This document shows positions 1-6,140 of a stretch of DNA of 16,552 bases, one piece after another (position 1 is the first letter of the stretch; each line of letters starts with the position of its first letter). Location of the stretch: assembly GCA_038236705.1 (NCBI GenBank), contig JBBRZN010000044.1:1-16552 (forward strand). Reading direction: 5' to 3'. Under the pieces are notes generated by a model. The model had not been told where the DNA came from. It saw only the letters and a program-made list of their open reading frames with translations, and searched no databases. The position numbers were made by a program, and so were the translations under genes. This DNA comes from AC-32 sp038236705. Lineage in GTDB: Bacteria > Actinomycetota > Thermoleophilia > Gaiellales > Gaiellaceae.

Positions 1-597
1 GAAGAACTCGATCCTGATCGGGTCGCGGCCGGTGGTCGGGAAGACGTCCACGAGTCCGCCGCGCACGGCGAAATGGCCGCGCTCCTGGACGCGGTCGACC
101 CGCTCGTAGCCGGCCAGCGCCAGGTGCTCCGCGACCGCGTCGAGCCCGGAAGCATCGGTGGGCCTGAGCGCAAGCGGCTCGGGGCGCGCGCGCGGCGGCG
201 GCATCGCCTCCGCGACCGCGGCTGCCGAGGCGCAGACGAGCCCGCCCGCAGCGAGGACGTCGAGCGCCCGGGCGCGCTCGCCCACGAGGTGCGGAGGCGG
301 CTCGAGGCCCGAGCCCCAGTGGACACCGCGGCTGGGCAGGAGGGCAACGCGATCTTCGCCGAGGAACCAGCGCGCGCCCTCGGCCGCGTCGCGCGCGTCC
401 GCGTCCTCCGGAAGCAGGCAGACGAGCGGTCCCTCCCGCTGCTCGTAGAGCGCGGCGAGCAAGAGCGGCAGCGCAGGCTCGGACACGCGCGCAGGTGCCG
501 GCAGCGCCTCCGCGTAGGCGGCGAGGCGCTCGTCCGCGAGCAACTGCTCGACGAGCGGATGCAGCACGGGCCTGGTGGTGGTCGTCGTGTGGTCCAT
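1..597 (-). CDS. mfd: Transcription-repair coupling factor Mfd, N-terminal 199 residues (partial)
   Basis: This is the start of Mfd, the ATP-dependent translocase that removes stalled RNA polymerase and recruits UvrA to lesions on the transcribed strand. The ATG is at 597-595, and the frame stays open to the window edge, so only the UvrB-like N-terminal module is visible. Family features seen are a degenerate NTP-binding region with LLPSRGVHWGSG (about residues 85-96), an HLVGERARALDVL segment, and the signature GYERVDRVQERG...FAVRGGLVDVFP (about residues 160-187) before IRIEFF. The helicase motifs and RNA polymerase-interaction domain would lie outside the window. The gene follows pth by 53 nt, as in the conserved rplY-pth-mfd order. 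No clear Shine-Dalgarno sequence precedes the ATG. Identification is firm; the remaining length is unknown. Confidence 0.93.
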   Translation of the reverse strand, partial: MDHTTTTTRPVLHPLVEQLLADERLAAYAEALPAPARVSEPALPLLLAALYEQREGPLVCLLPEDADARDAAEGARWFLGEDRVALLPSRGVHWGSGLEPPPHLVGERARALDVLAAGGLVCASAAAVAEAMPPPRARPEPLALRPTDASGLDAVAEHLALAGYERVDRVQERGHFAVRGGLVDVFPTTGRDPIRIEFF

Positions 598-606
598 GAC
601 GAAAGA

Positions 607-624
607 CGGAACCGGCCGGTTCCG
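607..624. promoter_or_regulatory. Perfect 18-bp palindrome between pth and mfd
   Basis: CGGAACCGGCCGGTTCCG is its own reverse complement. It sits 9 nt upstream of the mfd ATG and 26 nt downstream of the pth stop. It could be a dimeric regulator's operator, or an RNA hairpin in the pth-mfd leader. It has no loop and no clean T-tract on either side, so I do not call it a terminator. Function is not known. Confidence 0.45.
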
Positions 625-650
625 CTCGTTCAATGGTAGCTCCGGCCTGC

Positions 651-1244
651 CTAGTTGAAGTGCGTTTGCGCCGCCTCGAGCCCTTCCGCGGCGATCGTCT
701 CGACCGCGTCCGCCGCGTTCGCGATCAGCCCCTCCACGTCGTCCTCCGGCGCGAATCCCGAGAGCACCCAGTCCGAGACCGACCGCCGGTCGCCACGGCC
801 GGGCCGCCCCACTCCGATCCTCAGCCGCTCGAACTCCTGCGAGCCGAGATGCCGAGCCAGGGAGCGAAGGCCGTTGTGGCCGGCGAGGCCGCCGCCTGCG
901 CGCGCCTGCAAGCGACCCGGCTCGAGGTCGACGTCGTCGTGCACGACCAGAAGCCCCTCGGGCTCGACCTTGTAGAAGCGTTCGGCCGCTCCCACCGAGA
1001 GGCCCGACTCGTTCATGTACGTCTCCGGTTTCAACAGCCCAAGCCGCAGGTCGCCCAGCCGCACCTCCGCGAACGAGCCGGAGAACTTGGAGCGCCACGA
1101 ACCGCCGTGCCGGCGCGCGAGCTCTTCGAGCACGAGCCAGCCCAGGTTGTGGCGCGTGCGCTCGTACTCGCGCCCGGGATTGCCCAGCCCCGCGACCAGC
1201 AGATCGAGCGTCGAGGCTCCCTCGCCCCGACGGAAGAAGCGCAC
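651..1244 (-). CDS. pth: Peptidyl-tRNA hydrolase
   Basis: Pth hydrolyses the ester bond of peptidyl-tRNA released from stalled ribosomes, recycling tRNA in the cytoplasm. The 197-residue product has the normal length (~190) and all the expected residues: N22 in GLGNPG, the catalytic H32 in TRHNLGW, N78 in TYMNESG, D103 in VHDDVD and N124 in GHNGLRS. The start is GTG at 1244-1242, 3 nt after the rplY TAG. A GAGGG element at the end of rplY is suitably spaced before this GTG, which supports the start and translational coupling. It lies between rplY and mfd, the arrangement known from Bacillus (ctc-spoVC-mfd). About ten residues precede the conserved core and vary in the family, so a slightly later start cannot be excluded. 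Confidence 0.97.
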   Translation of the reverse strand: MRFFRRGEGASTLDLLVAGLGNPGREYERTRHNLGWLVLEELARRHGGSWRSKFSGSFAEVRLGDLRLGLLKPETYMNESGLSVGAAERFYKVEPEGLLVVHDDVDLEPGRLQARAGGGLAGHNGLRSLARHLGSQEFERLRIGVGRPGRGDRRSVSDWVLSGFAPEDDVEGLIANAADAVETIAAEGLEAAQTHFN

Positions 1245-1247
1245 GGG

Positions 1248-2000
1248 CTAGCCCTCGGTGGTCTCTTGCTCGCCGGAGCCGGAGGGCGCTTCGCCCTCGC
1301 CCCCGCCTTCGCCCTCGGGGCGTGCCTCGCCCTCGGCGCCCTCTTCGCCCTCGGCAACCTCGCCCTCGGGCAGCTCGCCCTCCTCGAGCTCCTCGCCCTC
1401 GACCTCTTCGGGCTCGGGCTCGACGAAGCGCGTCGGCATCGTGACCGTCGCGAGCACCGTCTCCTCCGGATCGTCCAAATAGGTGACGCCCTCGGGCGGC
1501 GAGTCGAGGTCGCCGAGGCGCAGCGTGTCGCCGATCGCCATCCCGCTCACGTCCAGCTCGAGGTGCTCCGGAATCTCCATCGGCAGGGCTTCGACCGTGA
1601 TCTCGCGGCTGACCTGCGAGAGCACGCCGCCCTCGGTCACGCCGACGGGCTCACCGACGAGCTCCACGACCACCTGCGCCTGGATCGGCTGGTCGAGCCG
1701 CACCTCCTGGAGATCCACGTGGATGATCCCGCCGCGCACGGGGTGCTGCTGGAAGTCCTTGAGGATCGACGGATGCGTCGTCTTCTGGCCCTCGAGCGTC
1801 ACATCGAGGATCGCGTGCAGGCCCGCGTCGCCCGTGAGGACGCGCCGCAGCTCGCGCTCCGGGACGCAAATCACGTGCGGCTCCTTGCCGCGGCCGTAGA
1901 GCACACCCGGGATCAGCCCCTGCTTGCGCAGGCGGCGCGACTCGGCGGAGCCTCGGCTGTCGCGCTCCGATACCTGCAGCTTCACTCGTTCGCCGGCCAT
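1248..2000 (-). CDS. rplY: 50S ribosomal protein bL25, CTC/TL5 type, with long acidic tail
   Basis: This is the 5S rRNA-binding ribosomal protein L25 in its two-domain general-stress (CTC) form. Residues 1-95 are the L25 domain (RRLRKQGLIPGVLYGRGKEP and the HPVRGGIIHVDLQEV strand), about 100-190 form the second TL5 beta domain (GEPVGVTEGGVLSQVSREITVEALP, then GDTLRLGDL), and 194-250 are a Glu/Gly/Pro-rich acidic tail of about 57 residues. Such tails occur in actinobacterial homologues and vary in length. The ATG at 2000-1998 is preceded by little Shine-Dalgarno signal. The gene lies 25 nt after the upstream small membrane protein gene and 3 nt before pth. The tail is written in repeated short blocks (CGCCCTCG on the plus strand), which suggests growth by slippage. 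Confidence 0.96.
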   Translation of the reverse strand: MAGERVKLQVSERDSRGSAESRRLRKQGLIPGVLYGRGKEPHVICVPERELRRVLTGDAGLHAILDVTLEGQKTTHPSILKDFQQHPVRGGIIHVDLQEVRLDQPIQAQVVVELVGEPVGVTEGGVLSQVSREITVEALPMEIPEHLELDVSGMAIGDTLRLGDLDSPPEGVTYLDDPEETVLATVTMPTRFVEPEPEEVEGEELEEGELPEGEVAEGEEGAEGEARPEGEGGGEGEAPSGSGEQETTEG

Positions 2001-2025
2001 CGGCGCGGAAGTCTAGCCGAGAGCT

Positions 2026-2208
2026 CTAGGTTCGCTTGATCGCGATCAGATCGAGCAGGAGCAGCGGCCAGAGCAGGATCGCGAGCACCGCTGCGATCAC
2101 GCCCCGGAAGCCGTGAACGTTCTGGAAGTAGTTGCGCTCGGCGGCGACCGCGACGCCGATGCCCAGATAGACGAGCGCGAAGAGGGACGGGAACCTGCGC
2201 ACGGGCAC
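2026..2208 (-). CDS. Small two-helix membrane protein, unknown function
   Basis: This is a 60-residue protein with two hydrophobic segments, FALVYLGIGVAVAA (about 9-22) and GVIAAVLAILLWPLLLLDLIAI (about 36-57), ending in KRT. It looks like a small inner-membrane hairpin. I do not recognise the family. It begins with GTG at 2208-2206; a second in-frame GTG at 2202 is an alternative, and neither has a good ribosome binding site. It is 25 nt upstream of rplY on the same strand, so it is probably co-transcribed with rplY-pth-mfd and may be the first gene of that half of the split cluster. Being a hydrophobic, non-Arg-rich reading frame in GC-rich DNA makes it more likely to be real than a shadow frame. 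Confidence 0.6.
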   Translation of the reverse strand: MPVRRFPSLFALVYLGIGVAVAAERNYFQNVHGFRGVIAAVLAILLWPLLLLDLIAIKRT

Positions 2209-2451
2209 CTGCTACCCGCGGGAGCCACAGCCCACACCCGGCTCCGCTCCGCCGCGGCTGCCTAGCCCGTCGCCCGCCAGAGCTAGACCATCGACCTATG
2301 CGACCTAGCCTTCCTCGCGGTGGCTTCCGACGCGATCCGCGACCACGGTCATAGGTAACGGTGATGAACCGGGAGCTGCTTGGGGAAGCGGCGCTTCAGT
2401 CCGGTCACACACCGCCTTAATCGCAACGGCGCTACTCCGAAGGGGGAGGAC
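2209..2451. other. Divergent intergenic region between the small membrane gene and the collagen-like gene
   Basis: These 243 bases lie between two divergent starts and hold no convincing gene. They must carry promoters for the rplY-pth-mfd unit (minus) and the collagen-like gene (plus), but I cannot pick a -35/-10 pair with confidence. A 7-bp direct repeat, CGACCTA, occurs at 2292-2298 and 2301-2307 (9-bp period) and could bind a regulator. The DNA is somewhat less GC-rich than the flanking genes. Confidence 0.5.
2441..2450 (+). promoter_or_regulatory. Strong purine-rich ribosome binding site of the collagen-like gene
   Basis: AGGGGGAGGA ends one base before the ATG at 2452. It decides the start: the longer frame from an ATG at 2380 would put this site inside the coding region and push the signal peptide away from the N-terminus. 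Confidence 0.75.
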
Positions 2452-3426
2452 ATGAAAGTGAAGGGAAGATGGTGGGCGACGCTAGTGGGTCTTCTGGTCC
2501 TAGTCGCAAGCTCCAGCGCACTCGCAGGTTCGGTCGCGGCGAAGCCGCGCTTCCAGAACTCGTACGTGTGCGTGAATCTCCACGACGGTCTCATCAAGGT
2601 CATCTCGCGCAGACAGCACAACCGCTGCGCGCCGGGCTGGAAGCGGTACAAGGTCTCTGACATCTTCGGCAAGGGGATGAGGGGCGCCCGGGGTACTGCG
2701 GGACCGCAGGGACCCGCGGGGCAGGCCGGCGCTGTGGGCGCTCAGGGAGCTCCGGGTGCAAACGGCGCTCAGGGCCTGCGAGGCTTCATGGGCCTGCAAG
2801 GCCTGATCGGCCCCTCCGGGCCCCAGGGCGACATCGGCCCGATGGGCCTGATGGGCACGATGGGCGAGACAGGCGCAGCCGGAACCGACGGCATTGACGG
2901 CATTGACGGGACTGACGGCATTGACGGCATTGACGGGACTGACGGCATTGACGGCATTGACGGTGCGAACGGCACGCCCGGAGCAGCCGGCGCGCAGGGG
3001 GCGCAGGGCGAGCCGGGACTGGACGGCACCGACGGCCAGAACGGCGCCGCCGGGACTAACGGGGCAAGGGGCGCAACCGGCCCCGCCGGTTCGATCGGTC
3101 CCGCCGGTTCGACCGGCGCGACCGGCGCGACGGGTCCGCAAGGCCCCGCCGGATCCGACGGGCTGAACGGCTCATCGGTGGTCACTGCCACCGACACCTC
3201 GACCGTGGTCGACGCTAACGCGGTCGTGAGCGCCACGGCGACCTGCCCCGCAGGCCACATCGCCATCTCGGGCGGTTTCCTCGAAAACGGCGGGACGTCG
3301 CCGAGCGTGATCGAGAGCCGCGCGACGCCGGCCTTGGCCGGCTGGGTGGCGAAGGCGAAGACGCAGGGGAACGCTCAGCAGACGGTGAGCCTCACCGTCT
3401 ACGCCTACTGCGTGGTCTCCTCCTAG
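2452..3426 (+). CDS. Secreted collagen-like (G-X-Y repeat) protein
   Basis: This is a 324-residue predicted exported protein. Residues 1-26 form a signal peptide (basic MKVKGR, hydrophobic core, SSALAG). Residues 38-70 are a small module with two Cys (YVCVNLHDGLIKVISR...CAPGW), similar in style to modules found before collagen repeats in actinobacterial proteins. From G75 to G240 there are 55 uninterrupted G-X-Y triplets, first Pro/Gln/Ala-rich, then GTD-GID-GID repeated three times (144-170), then mixed. Residues 241-324 form a C-terminal domain with CPAGHIAISGGF and a second Cys near the end, perhaps a trimerisation or surface domain. No sortase signal or membrane anchor is visible. The gene runs opposite to its neighbours and splits the prs-rplY junction. 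The start follows from the ribosome binding site and signal peptide. Ligand and role are unknown. Confidence 0.88.
   Translation: MKVKGRWWATLVGLLVLVASSSALAGSVAAKPRFQNSYVCVNLHDGLIKVISRRQHNRCAPGWKRYKVSDIFGKGMRGARGTAGPQGPAGQAGAVGAQGAPGANGAQGLRGFMGLQGLIGPSGPQGDIGPMGLMGTMGETGAAGTDGIDGIDGTDGIDGIDGTDGIDGIDGANGTPGAAGAQGAQGEPGLDGTDGQNGAAGTNGARGATGPAGSIGPAGSTGATGATGPQGPAGSDGLNGSSVVTATDTSTVVDANAVVSATATCPAGHIAISGGFLENGGTSPSVIESRATPALAGWVAKAKTQGNAQQTVSLTVYAYCVVSS
2881..2961 (+). repeat. Three 27-bp tandem repeats inside the collagen region
   Basis: Units at 2881-2907, 2908-2934 and 2935-2961 each encode GTDGIDGID. The last two are identical, and the first differs only at third positions of two codons (GGA ACC instead of GGG ACT). 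Each unit contains shorter GGCATTGAC repeats. The ATT codons are unusual for this GC-rich DNA, which fits recent slippage expansion. Confidence 0.9.
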
Positions 3427-3435
3427 CACGCGCCG

Positions 3436-3461
3436 GGAGGGCCGGCTTCGGCCGGCCCTCC
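3436..3461. terminator. Bidirectional terminator-like hairpin between collagen-like gene and prs
   Basis: An 11-bp perfect stem (3436-3446 with 3451-3461) closes a TTCG tetraloop, followed on the plus strand by a pyrimidine-rich CTCTTCTCGTT stretch. It lies 9 nt after the collagen-like stop and 8 nt from the prs stop on the other strand, so it probably ends transcription of both convergent genes. The T-tract is poor in both directions. Confidence 0.8.
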
Positions 3462-3469
3462 TCTTCTCG

Positions 3470-4516
3470 TTAGAAGAGCTGGTTCTCGCCCGCGAAGATC
3501 GCGGAGACCGAGTCGTCGGCGAAGACGTTCAGGATCGTCTCCGCCAGCAGCTTCGAGACCGAGATCACGTTGATCTTGTCCGGCTGGTTGAGTTTGTCGA
3601 TCGGCACCGTGTCGGTGACGGTCACCTCGGCGAGCACGCTCGCCGAGATCTTCTCAAAGGCATTGCCGGGGAAGAGGCCGTGGGTGGCGCAGGCGTAGAT
3701 CTCCGTGGCGCCTGCCTCCTTGAGGGCCTGCGCGCCGGCGATCAGCGTGCCGCCGGTGACGATGATGTCGTCGCTCATGATTGCGACTTTGCCCCGCACG
3801 TCGCCGATCACCTCACTCACCTCGGCGGTGTCGTGCTCGGGGCGCACCTTGTTCATGATCGCCAGGTCGGCCTCGAGCATCTGCCCGAAGCGGCGCGCCA
3901 TCTTCGCGCGGCCGGGATCGGGCGAGACCGCGACGACATTGTCTCCGTAGAGACCCTTGTCGCGGTAGAAAGTGGCGAAGAGCGGCAGTGCGGTCATGTG
4001 GTCGACCGGGACGTTGAAGAAGCCCTGGATCTGGCCCGCGTGAAGGTCCATCGTGAGGACGCGGTCGACGCCGGCCGCTTCCAGGAAGTCCGCGACGAGG
4101 CGGGCCGTGATCGGCTCGCGCGGGCGCGACTTCTTGTCCTGTCGCGAATACGGGTACCACGGCACTACCGCTGTGATCCGCTTCGCCGAGGCGAGCTTCG
4201 CGGCCTGGATCATGATCAGCAGCTCGAGCAGGTGGTCGTTCACCGGCGGGTTGCCGGACTGGATGATGAAGGCGTCGCTGCCGCGGATCGAGTCGTCGTA
4301 GCGGACGTAGGTCTCGCCGTTCGCGAAGGTCTTCAGCTCGACCTCGCCGAGCGTGACGCCGAGCTTGTCGGCGATCCGCTCCGCCAGCTCGGGGTTCGAG
4401 CGACCCGAGAAGAGCATCAGCCGCTTCTGCGGCCCGCGCTCGATCCACGGCGTGCGATCGGTCACGGGGAGAACCGGCTCGACGGTCTCGAGCCCTGGAA
4501 GTGTGGCCTCACTCAT
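3470..4516 (-). CDS. prs: Ribose-phosphate pyrophosphokinase (PRPP synthetase)
   Basis: Prs makes 5-phosphoribosyl-1-diphosphate from ribose-5-phosphate and ATP, feeding purine, pyrimidine, NAD, His and Trp synthesis. The 348-residue product shows the core start LMLFSGRSNPELA (33-45), the flexible ATP loop YPYSRQDKKSRPREPITA (121-138), DLHAGQIQGFF with H159, the segment NKVRPEHDTAEV and the PRPP loop DDIIVTGGT (249-257). The family is usually about 315 residues; the excess is a 32-residue N-terminal extension. I keep the ATG at 4516-4514 because it overlaps the glmU TGA as ATGA and follows a GGGAGGA element, although an internal ATG at residue 34 would give a classical N-terminus. glmU-prs coupling is conserved in Bacillus and mycobacteria. 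Transcription probably ends at the hairpin at 3436-3461. Confidence 0.96.
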   Translation of the reverse strand: MSEATLPGLETVEPVLPVTDRTPWIERGPQKRLMLFSGRSNPELAERIADKLGVTLGEVELKTFANGETYVRYDDSIRGSDAFIIQSGNPPVNDHLLELLIMIQAAKLASAKRITAVVPWYPYSRQDKKSRPREPITARLVADFLEAAGVDRVLTMDLHAGQIQGFFNVPVDHMTALPLFATFYRDKGLYGDNVVAVSPDPGRAKMARRFGQMLEADLAIMNKVRPEHDTAEVSEVIGDVRGKVAIMSDDIIVTGGTLIAGAQALKEAGATEIYACATHGLFPGNAFEKISASVLAEVTVTDTVPIDKLNQPDKINVISVSKLLAETILNVFADDSVSAIFAGENQLF

Positions 4517-5835
4517 TCCTCCCGCTTCCTCCGGACGTAGCCTTCCTTGTTCTCCTGGCGCGCGCGCGCGATCGCGAGGGACTCCGGAGGGACATCCTCG
4601 TCGATGACCGATCCGGCCCCGATCCACGCATCGTCGCCGATCTCCACGGGTGCAACGAACGCATTGTGGACGCCGGTCCTGACGTTGCGCCCGATTTTCG
4701 TGCGGCCCTTCGGCTTTCCCGGCACATGCGGGAAGTTCGCCGTGATGTTGCCCGCGCCGATGTTCGTGCCCTCGCCGATCTCCGCGTCTCCGATGTAGGA
4801 CTGGTGTGGCACCTTCGCACCTTCGCCGATGCGCGAGTTCTTGATCTCCACGAATGCGCCCGCCTTCGAGCCGGCCTCCAGCACGGTTCCGGGGCGAAGG
4901 TAACAGAAGGGGCCGACCAGCGCGCCGGGGCCGATCTCGGCGTCGGTTGCGACCACGTGAGGGCCCACCTCGGCGCCGCGCGCCACCTTGGTCTGCCCTC
5001 TCAGCACCGTGAACGGGTGGATCGTCGAGTCCGGCTCGAGCTCGACGCTCGGGTCGATCCAGGTCGAGGCCGGATCGACGATCGTCGCGCCGGCGAGCAT
5101 GTGCTCGCGGTTGACGCGGTCGCGCAGGACGGCCGCAGCGGCGGCGAGCTCCGCACGCGTGTTGACGCCTTCTGCCTCGGTGGGATCCTCGGCGGTGTGG
5201 ACGGCCACGCGCTCGCCGGCGGCCGCGAGATCGCGAACGGTGTCGGTCAGGTAGAGCTCGCCCTGGGCGTTCTCCGGGCGGAGCTGCTCGAGCGTGGGCC
5301 AGAGCTTGTCGGCGGCGAAAACGTAAATCGAGGAGTTGACCTCGCGCAGAGCGAGCTCCTCGCCCGCGTCGCCGGCCTCGACGATCGCCTCGAGCGCGCC
5401 GTCCGCGTTGCGGACGATGCGGCCGTAGGCGCCGGGGTCTGCGGGCTCGAACGAGAGCACGGTCGCGGCTGCGCCTTCGCGGCGGTGGGTCTCGAGCAGC
5501 CGGCCGAGCAGCTCACCGCTGATCACGGCGGCGTCGCCGGTGACCACGAGCACATCGCCCTCGAAGCCCGCGAGCGCCTCCCGGGCCGCAGCGGCAGCGT
5601 CGCCGGTGCCTCGCGGCTCGGCCTGCACCGCGACCTCCACACCCTCGAAGGCGTCCTCCGAGCCGGGGGAGGTGACGAGCACGAGCGGCTCGGGGCCTAG
5701 CTCGCGGACGGCCTCGACGACCCAGTCGACGAGGCGGCGGCCGAGCAGCGGGTGCAGGTGCTTGGGCGTGTCGGAGCGCATGCGCGTGCCGAGCCCGGCG
5801 GCCAGGACGACTGCTGCGAGCTTCGGCTTGGTCAC
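4513..5835 (-). CDS. glmU: Bifunctional N-acetylglucosamine-1-phosphate uridyltransferase / glucosamine-1-phosphate acetyltransferase
   Basis: GlmU acetylates glucosamine-1-phosphate and then joins it to UMP, giving UDP-GlcNAc for peptidoglycan. Residues 1-230 are the nucleotidyltransferase (LAAGLGTRMRSDTPKHLHPLLG 11-32, GTGDA 76-80, TGD with metal-binding D101, YGRI, EVNSSIY, EGVN with N225). About 250-430 form a left-handed beta helix with hexapeptide repeats, catalytic H344 in VPHQSYIGDAEIG, and NIGAGNITANF. The helix ends in ALAIARARQENKEGY-like sequence. Length (440) is normal. Variations include TGDAAVIS where TGDVPLI is usual, and ANFPH where CNYDG is usual; both are conservative for fold. 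The start is GTG at 5835-5833 with no Shine-Dalgarno sequence; a structured repeat begins directly upstream. The stop overlaps prs by 4 nt. Confidence 0.96.
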   Translation of the reverse strand: MTKPKLAAVVLAAGLGTRMRSDTPKHLHPLLGRRLVDWVVEAVRELGPEPLVLVTSPGSEDAFEGVEVAVQAEPRGTGDAAAAAREALAGFEGDVLVVTGDAAVISGELLGRLLETHRREGAAATVLSFEPADPGAYGRIVRNADGALEAIVEAGDAGEELALREVNSSIYVFAADKLWPTLEQLRPENAQGELYLTDTVRDLAAAGERVAVHTAEDPTEAEGVNTRAELAAAAAVLRDRVNREHMLAGATIVDPASTWIDPSVELEPDSTIHPFTVLRGQTKVARGAEVGPHVVATDAEIGPGALVGPFCYLRPGTVLEAGSKAGAFVEIKNSRIGEGAKVPHQSYIGDAEIGEGTNIGAGNITANFPHVPGKPKGRTKIGRNVRTGVHNAFVAPVEIGDDAWIGAGSVIDEDVPPESLAIARARQENKEGYVRRKREE

Positions 5836-5836
5836 G

Positions 5837-5895
5837 TGAGGCGTCGCTTGCGATGCCGTCTAGAGGCCGCAGCGGCTCCGCCGCTGGGGCCGTCT
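5837..5895 (+). repeat. Structured repeat element, copy A (inverted relative to the two tRNA-side copies)
   Basis: This 59-bp stretch matches, with about 80% identity by eye, the reverse complement of 6063-6122 and 6173-6232. It contains a hairpin (5840-5847 with 5850-5857, one G-U pair) and a second stem CAGCGGC-TCC-GCCGCTG (5870-5886). Differences from the other copies fall mainly in the arms of the second stem, while its TCC loop and the flanks are kept. It begins one base upstream of the glmU GTG, so it forms the glmU leader. Confidence 0.75.
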
Positions 5896-5911
5896 AACAC
5901 CGGCAGCTCGG

Positions 5912-5940
5912 GGTATCCAGGACTTCGAACCACGAATCGA
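5912..5940 (-). pseudogene. Possible relic of a tRNA-Gln 3' half
   Basis: Read on the minus strand this carries GTGGTTCGAAGTCCTGG and then ATACCCCGAG, close to the T-arm and acceptor of the intact tRNA-Gln next to it (CAGGTTCGAATCCTGG, then CGCCCCAG). One inserted G and several mismatches break the T-stem, so it is not a working tRNA. The T-loop sequence is common to all tRNAs, so this match is suggestive only. Confidence 0.4.
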
Positions 5941-5956
5941 AGAGCGTTGCAGAAGA

Positions 5957-6030
5957 TGGCTGGGGCGCCAGGATTCGAACCTGGGATCGCGGGACCAAAA
6001 CCCGCTGCCTTACCACTTGGCTACGCCCCA
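5957..6030 (-). tRNA. tRNA-Gln (anticodon UUG)
   Basis: A complete cloverleaf can be folded on the minus strand. The acceptor is TGGGGCG paired with CGCCCCA, followed by discriminator G and an encoded CCA. The D-arm is GCCAAGTGGTAAGGC, the anticodon stem GCGGG/CCCGC encloses loop TTTTGGT (anticodon TTG), and the T-arm is CCAGG-TTCGAAT-CCTGG. The U1-A72 pair and G73 are typical of bacterial tRNA-Gln. It reads CAA and, by wobble, CAG. It lies between the ispE operon and glmU on the same strand. I see no convincing own promoter; the 5' flank is the tandem repeat array, so it may be processed from a longer transcript. Confidence 0.97.
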
Positions 6031-6140
6031 GCGAAATGCCTTGTCGCCCAACAACGGGCGCAAGACGGCCGCCCGGGCGGAGCCCGCACGGCCTCTAGGT
6101 CGGCATCGCAAGCGATGCCTCAGCACTTGGCTACGCCCCA
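6031..6140 (-). repeat. 110-bp tandem repeat, unit 1, with truncated tRNA-Gln 5' end
   Basis: The unit is identical over 110 bp to the next one. On the minus strand it starts with the first 17 nt of tRNA-Gln (TGGGGCGTAGCCAAGTG), continues with CTGAGGCA (tRNA has GTAAGGCA), passes into the 60-bp structured element (6063-6122) and ends in the same 30-nt leader that precedes the real tRNA. The fusion lies at the shared AGGCA, a plausible microhomology junction. Confidence 0.9.
6063..6122 (-). repeat. Structured repeat element, copy B1
   Basis: This 60-bp element lies inside 110-bp unit 1. On the minus strand it reads TGAGGC, then the hairpin GGCATCGCTTGCGATGCC (8-bp stem, 2-nt loop; its first GGC overlaps that TGAGGC), then CTAGAGGCCG and a second hairpin CGGGC-TCC-GCCCG, ending GGCCGTCT. 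It is homologous to copy A at 5837-5895, with paired changes in the second stem. Confidence 0.75.

Noticed and set aside
633..2039. Long plus-strand open frame (468 codons) opposite pth and rplY
   Set aside because: It is antisense to two confidently identified genes, has Arg/His/Leu-rich shadow composition, no recognisable domain and no ribosome binding site.
2380..2451. Upstream extension of the collagen-like protein from an earlier ATG
   Set aside because: The strong AGGGGGAGGA site and a proper signal peptide both point to the ATG at 2452; the extra 24 residues would spoil the signal peptide.
3813..4448. Minus-strand 211-codon frame inside prs
   Set aside because: It is an alternative frame of prs with Arg-rich composition and lacks any domain, so it is a shadow of prs.
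4501..5700. Plus-strand open frame of 399 codons opposite glmU
   Set aside because: It is the mirror of the GC-biased glmU codons; its composition is typical of an antisense shadow frame.
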